Positions 55,832 to 64,000 of a DNA stretch of 64,000 bases are shown here, piece by piece. The stretch is from Atriophallophorus winterbourni (lineage: Eukaryota; Platyhelminthes; Trematoda; Plagiorchiida; Microphallidae). The DNA is taken from the NCBI GenBank assembly GCA_013407085.1, contig JACCGJ010001712.1, positions 62,001 through 126,000 of the forward strand. Direction: 5' to 3'. A program made the position numbers and the translations under genes. Each line of letters begins with the position of its first letter. The first letter of the stretch is position 1. The notes below the pieces were generated by a model. That model did no database searches. It was not told the DNA's origin and saw nothing but the letters and a program-made list of their open reading frames with translations.

Positions 55832-56769
55832 ATGGAGAACAAGTGATCAAAGATCCATCCAAGAAACAATGAAAAGGACCTGTTTGACGGGCAAGTCGGT
55901 GTTTCTTCATTGGTTGATAACATGTCATGCTCTGGTTCGGTAGTTAATTCTAGCTCTCATAATCTTAGGGCTCAGTTTTTGTTGACACAATTAGCGGAAG
56001 AACAGATGCGTCAATAGGCTGAGTTAGAACTTTTAATTGCTGCGAATGCTACTCGAATTGCGCGAGTAAGGTTTGAATTGTCTATGATGAATGAGTCTAT
56101 GCAACTTCCTGAAATGGTTGAGCATTTGACGAAAAAGGACTGCCTTACTTCACCTAATCATTTGGAGGATTTTGTTTCAAATGATGGTCCCGATACCACA
56201 GTTGGCTTGCTTATTGGAGCGGACGTGTTACAAGCGTATCGTGGGACTAAACAGAAAGATGGCAATTTTGAACTGTGTCTACCTTGGAAAAGATATTTCC
56301 ATAGAATCTGTCGCAACCGTAAACAAACAAAGTCGCGTTTACAGAGTCTGCGTTCTAGGTTTCTGCGAAATCCTGAGTTACTCGATAAATATGCAAGCGT
56401 GATGGAACCGCAATCCCTAAGAATTCCTCGATCTATGAAGCGCAAAGGTGCTCACATAGTTCGGCCTCAGTTACAAACATTCTGTGATGCGTTGGAACTT
56501 AGGTATGGAGCCGCGATTTACTTTCAATGTAGTCCTAAGTCATATTGTTGCCTACTCTGCTCGGAGTCGCGAGTTGCTCTAGTCAAGCCTGTTACTATTT
56601 CGTGTCTGGAATTAGTAGCCGCTAAGCTGGTAGTATCACTCACTACCGTACTCAAGAAAGAAATTCATTTCGAATTAGATCAAACATGCTTTTGGACTGA
56701 TTTGACTGTAACGGAAGAAAATACATCATCGAACGTGGATGCTGTTATCGGAACTGGTTTTGTCACGTA
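55832..56769 (+). pseudogene. BEL/Pao-like gag-protease-RNaseH fusion, broken (unit B)
   Basis: Same order as 45,217-46,062. It shares the TGA (55,844) and the TAG after 'EEQMRQ', then is open from 56,078 to 56,769. It lacks the TAA that ends the unit A copy and so reads further: 'HFELDQTCFWTDLTVTEENT'. The FWTD segment is the conserved RNase H-like end of BEL/Pao pol. No RT palm (xDD) or integrase motif is present. Confidence 0.82.
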
Positions 56770-57449
56770 AAGGGACTAGGCCAGCTAGATTGGTTGTGGT
56801 AAGGCATGGGAAACGTCTGGCTTCTAACCAATCTGGCTGAAATGGCCGGTGAATTTTGTCACATGTGTGAGGCATGGAGAACGTCTTGTGCATCGTGACA
56901 TTATCTCACTTTGTTCTTAGATAATGACATCTGGTTGCTATTATGATATAATCAGCGATGGGTAGGATACCAGAGCATGTATGTTGTCAGCCTTTGAGAA
57001 ATCCGGCGCGGATTTCGGGGGGCGGTGTAAGATGTACATTGAATTTATTTTATTGACAACTAACTGTTTAAATCTGCTGGTATTTTTTGTATATTTTTAC
57101 CATTTTTGTTTTACCGAACTACTTGAATTTATTCGTTCTTGAGCTTATATTTTGTATCTTTATTTGGCCATTTGCGCGCTATTTGAAGTTGCGATCACTC
57201 GTGGTCATTGTTGCTGTTGAATATTGTTGTTTTTGGATTCAGTACGAAGCGGAATAATTGAGGTTTGCTATTTTTATTGTATAATTATTTTGCTTCAATA
57301 GTACCGTACTCATCTCACGTATTGTCTTGTCAATATTTGGTGGGCTTGGACGCGTCACTCAACCGTTGGATAGACACATTGTTGTTTATATCGTGACTGA
57401 AATCTTTGACGTTGAACTCGATTTTCCCCGGACCGAATTGTCGGTTACA

Positions 57450-58605
57450 AGTGTTACTGGTCGATAGTTGGATACTTCGGAACGGTTTCCTCCTTTGTGG
57501 ATGGGGGTAATGATGCCATTCTTCAAACCACAGGGAACGAAACTTTGGGTTTAAGAGAGGTTAAACAAGTATGTGAGAGGCGTACCCAAAGTATAAGCAC
57601 AGTTTTTAAGAATTAACGGAGTTATTTTGTCAGCTCCGGGAGATTTTCTCGTGTTGAGATTTAGCAATGTGCGGAGGAATTTTTCCGAGGTAATAGTTAG
57701 TTGTTGTAAAACATTTTCGTGTTAGATGACAGGAGTTAAGGGACAGGTAACGGTGTTACGTGGGCTGAAGACAGTGGAGAAGAAATGGGCTATAACTTCG
57801 GCAGATTGCGATGCTGTGGTTGTTGTTCCATCAAGTGTCTTTAGAGCAGCAACTCCTGGTTTCACCCTTGACCGGTTATTTATGATCTGGTAGAGAATTT
57901 TGGGGTTGGATTCCATTTTGTTGAGTAAATAATTTTCATAATTCAGTTTGTCGTCAACTACAAGTTTGTTTACCTTATTTCTCAGCAAACGGAATGTCAC
58001 CCAACTCTCAACAGTGGTATCATGTCGATGAGCTCGCCATGTAGCATTTCGCAAGGTCAATCATTTTCGTGTTCGGCTTCTCAGCTTAAATGTATATCCA
58101 TTTTTTGCTCCTTTGGAACAAGATGAGTGTGCATTTCAACGGCAAATTTAAGTTCGGTCATCATCCACTGCCACTGATCGTGCACGTTGTCGGACTTAAG
58201 ACCAGGGTCTGTGGCGTTCATAAGAGTAGATTTAAGTTGTGAAAAGTCAATTTTCCCAATCACCTTGTTGATGTCACTTGTTCTAATTGCCTGGCAAATA
58301 TAGTCAAACGTAATAACTAAGTGGTCACTGAGTCCTATTGGAGCTTCATAAGTAAGACTTTCAATCACGTGCTCTTCATTTGTCAGTATTAGGTCCAAGA
58401 TAGACGGCGTATCGGTACCACGAAATCGGGTATTGTTGAAAATTTGGTTGTAGAGTGGAAATTCTTCTAGCAACTGTTGAAATAAAGCATTTAAGGAATT
58501 TTCTGGATGGGCTGAATTTCCCTCAAAGTTCGGCAGATTAGAGTCTCCGATCAGTAGAAGACTGCCGCGGTATCTGGTAGCCGCTAAGCATCTTCTCACT
58601 TATGA
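57450..58605 (-). pseudogene. CR1-like LINE ORF2, endonuclease to RT start (unit B)
   Basis: Counterpart of 46,835-47,960, extending about 30 bp further 5'. Minus-strand frame 58,081-58,599 reads 'RGSLLLIGDSNLPNFEGNS' (GDFN position reads GDSN), 'RGTDTPSILDLILTNEEHVI', 'GLSDHLVITFD', 'QWQWMMTELKFAVEMHTHLV'; the linker follows at 57,722-58,060. The first half of the endonuclease is missing: the element is truncated at about 58,605, where a different LINE begins on the opposite strand. Confidence 0.88.
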
Positions 58606-59240
58606 TCGAACAGACGCTTAAATCGGTGGTGGGGTTGCCTTATATTTCCAACAACATATTTTCGTCGCAGTGTTGTCTCGCAGACCACCGGTATGGCTGA
58701 GAGTTTATGGTGCCGTATAAGGACTGCAGCTTCATTTGCCAAGATAGGTGTCGTTTATCGTTCAGGCAGATACTCTGATATCACAGATATGTCAGTATGG
58801 TAGATCCTCAAACTGCTTGATTATGGGGGATTTCAATGCTACTAGTATTGATTGGACTCCACTAGATGAAAGTTCTGGGATATTCGATCGGGACTTATTG
58901 GACGCTGTGGTTGATGTGGGCCTCGTGCAGCATGTTTTCCATTCGACCAGAGTAGGCCCTACTGGGTGAGAGTCCATTTTGGACTTGGTATTTACTCCCA
59001 CGCAATCAGATATTACTGAGCTTCGGACTAAAGCTCTATTAGGCTGTAGCGATCATGTCACTTTGAGTTTTATTTGGAATCGCAACACTGACTGGGTACC
59101 GGATCCAATTCCCTGAAGGAATTTTTGAAAGGCAGACGCGAATAGGTTACGATAAGATATATATATATATATCTTCTACAAATATACTATGTTGCTTTAC
59201 AGCTATGAGCTTTGTATACAATAAATTCTTGAATCTAGAA
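58606..59240 (+). pseudogene. LINE reduced to endonuclease plus 3' end
   Basis: A plus-strand endonuclease of another LINE subfamily: 'GGVALYFQQHIF', 'NCLIMGDFNATSIDWTPLDE', 'DVGLVQHVFHSTRVGPTG', a TGA at 58,967-58,969, 'ESILDLVFTPTQSDI', 'KALLGCSDHVTLSFIWN'. The GDFN, LDLVFT and SDH motifs are intact. About 20 residues after SDH the frame ends and the sequence goes straight to a (ta)n run at about 59,158-59,176 and a LINE 3' terminus ('atgagctttgtatacaat', 'aaattcttgaat'). RT and the C-terminal region are deleted. Confidence 0.82.
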
Positions 59241-60329
59241 TTTTTTTGAATGATTCATTGCAGAATCAATTTAAAAGCATTCAGTAATGCAGCCATTACC
59301 TACCGGTACCAAAACTGAAGTAACTTTGAATTCTACAAGTCAGTTCAAAGCCAATGCCAAAAACGGTACAACTATCCATAGGTAATGCACCTATAAAATC
59401 TAAACCTCAATGAAGCTCAATGCACAATACACAATGAAGCACTCGTTTTTTTATCGGAACGTTACTCACGGAAGCAAACAAGCTACGCAATGATTATCAA
59501 AACTCTGACGTCAAAAAATTGGTGGTCATCTGATTTAAACGTTGTAAGTTCACAACACTAATTGTCAATGGGAATAAACCCTAAATTTATATCAACCGTT
59601 TATAACGCTGAACCTGACGTTAGATCAGGGGTGATTTTGTGCCGGTTGATGATGGATTATATCCCTCGACGATTATGTAGATGATGGTTCGAAACAGGTT
59701 TAGGCTAAAGTATTGTGTTTGTTACCAATCACATTGTACGTATGCGTGATTAAACAAACCCGGATCTAAATAAAATGCCGGCAGTTGCAACCACGTTGGC
59801 TTATATATCATTGAGTTTTCTAGAGCTAGTCAGGTAAATGAGAACATTAAAAATGGCCACGAGCATTCAGCTTGTCTCCGGATGCAGCGCAGTAACTTTG
59901 GCAGGTCATTCAAGCAAAGGGTAACCTGTACAATAGAAAAACACTGCATAATTGTATACCGTGCTAAATCAAATTGACAGGAGACTTACTGACATTAAGA
60001 GTTACGCAACGCGTGACTAACCTAGAGATCAAATCATCGATAATTCAATTCGACTAAACGGTCGATTACGCCGCTGCTCGTCTGTGTTTATACTTTGCTT
60101 CAGCTTAATGACCGATCAAAATGGACAATTCTGAATCGAGAATCCGAAGCTCGAGGGATTTAAAGCATCTCATGATATTTTGGAGAAAATAATGATATTT
60201 TCTCAACAGAATGCTAGATGCTTCTGCTTGTTGATGATCAGAAAAAGATGTAGGCGAATTAGCAGCATCAATAATGAGTCCCCGCGATAAAACTTCTCAA
60301 ATGCATTGCACAGCTAGTCAAGGGAAATT
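59241..60329. other. No recognisable gene
   Basis: No match to other parts of the window and no motif. This may be unique sequence flanking the repeat block. Confidence 0.4.
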
Positions 60330-60790
60330 AAACGTTTTCAATGGTCTAAAACGTATAAAGCTTAGCAATAACACTAAGATGGAAAAAATCAAAGGTAAAT
60401 GAAGAAAAGCACGCTATGCAATCCGGTCACGTAGTATATATGTAGTCTGGAAACGAATCATTCCATAATTTCGTTTTAAATTCATGCAAGCTAGTGGAGT
60501 GAGCAACGAATAAAGTGAGCTGTTCCAAGTAAAACAGGCACGGACAGAATAAAAATAACTTTATGCTGAAATAGGGTAACACCATCATATCATCATGAGT
60601 CCGATAGGTCTGTGTAACCCACCGAGCGAAGATTCGCTGTATTGGATGGTTTGTAAAGTAGTATAATGTCTCTTCTGATTCGTCAATAGTGAAAGTGGAA
60701 CAAATTAACGTGAGCTATCCTTTCTTCATAAAGCCTTATTCGTATGCTGAGAACTTGTTATATTGAGCGGCGATATATTCGTGGCATATG
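60330..60790 (-). pseudogene. CR1-like LINE ORF2 C-terminal fragment
   Basis: Minus-strand reading gives 'LYEERIAHVNLFHFHY', then after a stop 'RIRRDIILLYK', and a segment equivalent to the 'VRVCFTWN' block near 60,510-60,540. The 3' end, 'caatggtctaaaacgtataa' at about 60,340, matches the 3' end of the LINEs at 33.2, 40.6 and 53.5 kb ('taatggtctaaaaagcatat'), so this is another member of that subfamily. Confidence 0.7.
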
Positions 60791-61288
60791 TTCTACATAT
60801 TTCCGTAGTCACGGAGATCATGACTGTACAAATCTCAAATATGTATTCATCATCCGTGGAAGTAACTTGGACAAAACATTTCTAAATATCCATTTGATTA
60901 GATTGAGGACACGTATTGCTATTTTTAAAGGCAATGTTAGTTTGAAGTGGTATATACACTGGAGCATTACCAGATACCCAGATCAGCAGTTTGTTCTTCA
61001 AGATATTTTTGTAATGCGAAACAGTCTTCTCGGCTACGAATGCAACTTTATATATTTATGTGAATATCAATATGTTACAGCAAACGTAGACCAGGAAGTG
61101 GATCCGCCCAAGGAGTGAACTTCGGCAAACATCGCTGTTTGTTTTGATTTGTTTTATAATGCACCGTCAATATATCCCTGCGTATTGTAGTTTGTTAGGT
61201 GTGCATGGAACAAGTTCATCAACCTACCGGTTATATCAAGCCCTTTGAGGCTTCTGCAGTAATAGTTTGTGGTCGACATGTCATTTAC
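60791..61288. other. No recognised gene
   Basis: The 124-residue frame at 60,744-61,118 (plus) overlaps the antisense LINE at its start and has no known motif. The rest would be intron if the exon at 61,289 is real. Confidence 0.35.
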
Positions 61289-61469
61289 CTGTGTTTCATT
61301 AAACGAGTATGTCTCTGAGCAATTGATAGAAATACGTTTGGGAGGCACCGCGCGTGCATTACGAAGAAGAATTTGTGTGGAATCGCATAGATCAGATTTC
61401 GGGTAACGTTTCAACTCTGGCATTGAAGTTTCTTCAAACCAAGTTTGATAGTCGGGACACGAAAAATGA
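61289..61469 (-). other. Candidate host-gene exon (unproven)
   Basis: A minus-strand open segment of exactly 60 codons bounded by a good donor (CAG/GTAAAT at 61,288/61,289) and an AG acceptor (CATTTAG, 61,470-61,471). It encodes 'CPDYQTWFEETSMPELKRYP', 'SDLCDSTQILLRNARAVPPK' and 'INCSETYSFNETQ', with three cysteines and two N-x-S/T sites, which would suit a secreted or extracellular domain. I do not recognise the protein. The acceptor lies only a few bases from the presumed Gypsy LTR start, which weakens the case. Confidence 0.25.
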
Positions 61470-61474
61470 CTAAA

Positions 61475-61772
61475 TGGCAGTCAACCCTCCACCCTTGTTT
61501 CTACTATGGTGTTTTCATTATTGTTTATTTTTATTATAATAACCCTGCATATTTCATTATTGTTTTGTTTTAATGATACATGTAAATATGTACACAATTT
61601 AAATATACGATTCACGCCGCGCTCGTGTTCTGCTTCGGGACAAGTATATCGCGTGTGACTGCCTGGGATTTGCATGCTGTTATTCGTTGCGAACTGTGTT
61701 GCGGTTTATTGCGTTCAATAACCAGAAACGTACTTTGTTAGTGGTGAAATCTCCGTTGGATCAACCGCTACA
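61475..61772 (+). repeat. Probable 5' LTR of a Gypsy element
   Basis: The right edge is clear: '...ccgctaca' followed after 3 bases by a tRNA-primer-like site beginning TGGTGAGCCC. The left edge is uncertain. I place it at 'tggcagtcaacc' (61,475), giving about 298 bp, but 'tgtagttt' near 61,186 is an alternative. It contains a TATA-like 'tttaaatata' near 61,600. The 3' LTR lies outside the window. Confidence 0.5.
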
Positions 61773-61775
61773 AAT

Positions 61776-61793
61776 TGGTGAGCCCTGAATATT
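61776..61793 (+). promoter_or_regulatory. Primer-binding site of the Gypsy element
   Basis: TGGTGAGCCCTGAA begins three bases after the LTR end, where the 3' end of a tRNA would pair to start minus-strand synthesis. The tRNA identity is not determined. Confidence 0.55.
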
Positions 61794-61873
61794 TTTCTTT
61801 TCGAAATTTTCGTTCGTACCATATACTCCCAGTTATTTTCATTTTGCTGTCATATCTATTTTTCATTTACTAA

Positions 61874-62600
61874 ATGGATCTTAAATCAGCATTTTCTGAT
61901 ACGCCATCTGAGGATATTTTTACAGACGTTATGTCACACTTTAGTCTTCCCTCGTTTGGTATGAACGATCCTCGCCTCTGGTTCGCACAGATCGAAGCAC
62001 CTTTCGAGTCTTACCACGTAAAAACTCAACGATCCCAGTATAATCGTGTAGTTGGTATGTTGCCATCGTGAGTCGCAAAAGAAGTTGCAGATTTAATTTA
62101 CAACCGCCCTGCTGATAATCCGTACGATGCACTTAAACACGCCATTATCTCACGTACTTCATCTACTGACGAGCAAAACCTACGGAAACTTTTGTCCGGT
62201 TTAGAAATGGGTGATTACACTCCCTCACAACACCTGCGACACATGCTTAAATTAACAGGAGACAAGCCTGTTGATGACAAGATCATTCGTGAATTATGGC
62301 AGCAGAGTCTCACAGACGACGTCCGCAAAGTCTTAGCCATTATGGACAAGCACATCTGTCTCCAGCACTTGGCACGCATTGCAGACGAAGTTCACGATAT
62401 CTCGCACAGCGTGACCTTGTCTCAAGTCAGACACACCACTGACACGCATAAAAGCATTCTTGTGTAGAATGATTTTGAAGAGTTAAAATCGATGTTCAAT
62501 TCTTTGTCATTGCAAGTACAGAACATCGCACAATCTCGTAGTAACTCACGAAATCATTATCCTCGTCAGCCCAAGAAACGATCTACTAGTCGTTCTAACG
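61874..62600 (+). pseudogene. Gypsy gag, with nonsense codons and no zinc knuckle
   Basis: Begins MDLKSAFSDT and shows the capsid-like pattern of invertebrate Gypsy gag: 'NDPRLWFAQIEAPFESYHV', 'DLIYNRPADNPYDALKHAII', 'EQNLRKLLSGLEMGDYTPSQ', 'LRHMLKLTGD', 'IIRELWQQSLTDDVRKVLAI'. All parts are in one frame, broken by TGA at 62,069-62,071 and TAG at 62,465-62,467. The region between the capsid and the protease is basic and serine-rich but has no cysteines, so the zinc knuckle expected in this position is absent, probably by deletion. Confidence 0.85.
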
Positions 62601-64000
62601 GACCGCGAAGCCGGACATTAGACGCAGCAGCTTTGTCTGGCACCCTTCAAAGCCGACTTTTCTACGTTAACGACCGGGCCACTAAAATGCGATTCCTCAT
62701 CGACACTGGTGCTGATATTAGCGTTATCCCACCATCCACTAAGGAACGCAAGAGCCCTTCGTCAATGACGTTACAGGCGGCAAACAGCACAAAAATTTCC
62801 ACTTTCGGTCAAAGATCACTTTCTGTCAAATTGGGTCTACGACGCGACTTTCGATGGATTTTCACGCTGGCTGACGTCAAAGTACTGATTCTCGGAGCAG
62901 ATTTCCTCTCACATTTTGATCTTTCAGTCAATATAGCTAAACGAAAGCTTATTGATAATTTGACAAAGGTTAACTCCTTTTGTAATTCCTGCGATTCCCT
63001 TATTCGAACCATTCGTGTACTCACCCCTGACAACCCATCTGCGTTCAGTGATTTACTGAAGGAATTTTCAGAAGTTTTCAAACCCTGTACACAAGCTGCG
63101 GTTGTTAAACATAACGTTAAACACCACATCGTGACCCGTGAGTTTGAACATATGCTCGAACTGGGAATTATCCGGCCATCCAAATCGCCCTGGGAAAGCC
63201 CCCTTCCCATGGTGGAGAAAAATGAATCTGATGCTTGGCGACCATGCGGTGATTACCGTTTCCTTAACAGAGTTACTGTTCCCGATCGTTACCCCATTCC
63301 CCATATTCATGACTTTGCACTTTCATTACACGGAAAGACAGTGTTTACTAAACTAGATTTGGTGCGTGCTTATCACCAGATACCCGTCGCCCACGAAGAT
63401 ATCCCTTAAACAGCTATTACCACACCCTTCGGTCTTTTCGAATTTTTAAAAATGCCCTTTGGTTTACGCAATGCTGCCCAAACCTTCCAGAGATTCATGG
63501 ACCAAGTTTTCCAGGGATTATCTTTTGTTCATCTCTACATTGATGACGTCCTAATCGCCAGTTTTTCTCAACAGGAACACGCAGAACATCTGCATGCTGT
63601 TTTTCAGCGACTTTCACAATTCGGCGTTGTGGTTAACCCAGATAAATGCCTTTTTGCTGTCGCTCCCCTCGAAATCTTAGGACATCATGTCGATCAAAAC
63701 GGAATTCGCTCTGTGCTTGATAAAATTTCGTCCATCAATGATTATCCATGTCCCACCTCGCTTCGACAATTACGTCGATTCCTCGGGTTAGTTAATTTCT
63801 ACAGAGGATTCATTCCAAATTGTGCTAACATCGCTCAACCGATGACTGAATTGTTACGCGGAACGGAACGACAATTTGAGATGACGATAGATGCTGCTGA
63901 ATCGTTTCAGCGATTAAAATCTGCACTGAAAGAAGCATCTACGTTATCCTACATGTCCAGGAATCCCAACGTTTCGCTTTCACTTGCCACCGATGCATCA
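62601..64000 (+). pseudogene. Gypsy pol: protease, RT, RNase H start (runs off window)
   Basis: Same frame as gag. The protease is recognised by '[15 protein letters not shown]' with the DTG active site and '[14 protein letters not shown]'. RT starts after '[10 protein letters not shown]', but the segment normally leading into '[13 protein letters not shown]' is short, suggesting a small in-frame deletion. RT motifs: '[20 protein letters not shown]', '[14 protein letters not shown]', a TAA at 63,407-63,409, 'TTPFGLFEFLKMPFGLRNAA', 'FVHLYIDDVLIAS' (catalytic YIDD intact), 'KCLFAVAPLEILGHHV', 'LRQLRRFLGLVNFYRGFIP'. The RNase H start 'LATDAS' is the last thing seen. A defective Ty3/Gypsy copy. 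Confidence 0.93.

Larger units (their letters stand above)
54989..57449 (+). mobile_element. Non-autonomous BEL/Pao-like LTR element (unit B)
   Basis: 2,461 bp with 5' LTR 54,989-55,413, interior 55,414-57,025 and 3' LTR 57,026-57,449. Perfect AGTGT duplication at 54,984-54,988 and 57,450-57,454. Ends TGTAA...TTACA. The polypurine tract 'ggggggcgg' precedes the 3' LTR. The interior is far shorter than complete BEL/Pao elements, which carry gag, protease, RT, RNase H and integrase over several kilobases; here RT and integrase are missing. This is the cleanest copy for defining the element. Confidence 0.9.
47961..58577. repeat. Tandem duplication unit B (about 10.6 kb)
   Basis: Second copy of unit A. 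It lacks one LTR-interior segment and about 90 bp near 48,085. Its right side continues through the LINE endonuclease to about 58,605, beyond the point where unit A is cut, as expected if A's right edge is the duplication junction and B's right edge is ancestral. Confidence 0.92.

Noticed and set aside
55228..55846. Several overlapping plus-strand frames rich in 'FGTLGQYSNW' repeats
   Set aside because: They are translations of the 33/49-bp minisatellite in shifting frames and are not proteins.
58081..59118. Twin-priming (5' inversion) of a single LINE to explain the head-to-head endonucleases
   Set aside because: The two endonucleases cover the same domain region with clearly different sequences, so they come from two LINE subfamilies.
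60744..61118. A 124-residue plus-strand frame as a host gene
   Set aside because: Its start overlaps an antisense LINE fragment; there is no recognisable domain, and a frame of this length can occur by chance in a window this size.

Overview
This is a gene-poor, AT-rich eukaryotic window made mostly of decayed transposable elements and repeats. I see no rRNA, tRNA, bacterial operon or clearly intact host gene. The mix is typical of a flatworm, most likely a trematode and possibly a schistosome-like blood fluke: many CR1/jockey-like LINE fragments ending in short (cttgatt)n or (attga)n tails, an RTE-type LINE, a non-autonomous BEL/Pao LTR element, a Ty3/Gypsy element, and tandem repeats carrying a hammerhead-ribozyme-like core. 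The organism call is inference from element content, not from a marker gene.

Layout. 0-1.5 kb: a five-unit tandem array (unit about 224-245 bp) with a hammerhead-like core on the minus strand. 2.6-6.2 kb: three broken LINE reverse-transcriptase (RT) C-termini. 6.9-7.5 kb: a foldback element with subrepeat-built terminal inverted repeats and a probable MULE transposase remnant. 8.1-9.1 and 13.4-14.4 kb: two copies of a 1-kb repeat. 14.4 and 16.7-17.2 kb: more LINE C-termini. 19.06-24.07 kb: hammerhead repeat units, two of which carry the same internally deleted LINE insertion in tandem. 24.7-28.1 kb: a nearly complete but dead RTE LINE. 28.8-29.6 kb: a second hammerhead array, inverted relative to the first and joined to the same LINE-RT sequence at the same junction. 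30.4-31.1 kb: a LINE endonuclease. 31.4-34.0 kb: a partial third copy of the duplicated region that follows.

35.0-47.96 and 47.96-58.58 kb are two tandem copies (A and B, offset about 12.9 kb) of one repeat-rich block. Each holds a minus-strand CR1-like LINE whose RT is interrupted by a plus-strand BEL/Pao-like element with 425-bp LTRs and a perfect 5-bp target duplication. Copy A has the arrangement LTR-internal-LTR-internal-LTR and contains a 1000-N scaffold gap. 58.6-59.2 kb: a plus-strand LINE reduced to endonuclease plus 3' tail. 60.3-60.8 kb: one more LINE fragment. 61.3-61.5 kb: a possible host exon. 61.5 kb to the end: the 5' LTR, gag, protease and RT of a defective Gypsy element that runs off the window.

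The most interesting signal is the dispersed hammerhead-like repeat family (two sublineages, both orientations, at least five loci), which has the size and organisation expected of animal retrozymes. A second theme is recurrent internal deletion: several retroelements keep both ends but have lost the catalytic middle. The A/B duplication and the N gap also raise the possibility of an assembly artefact.
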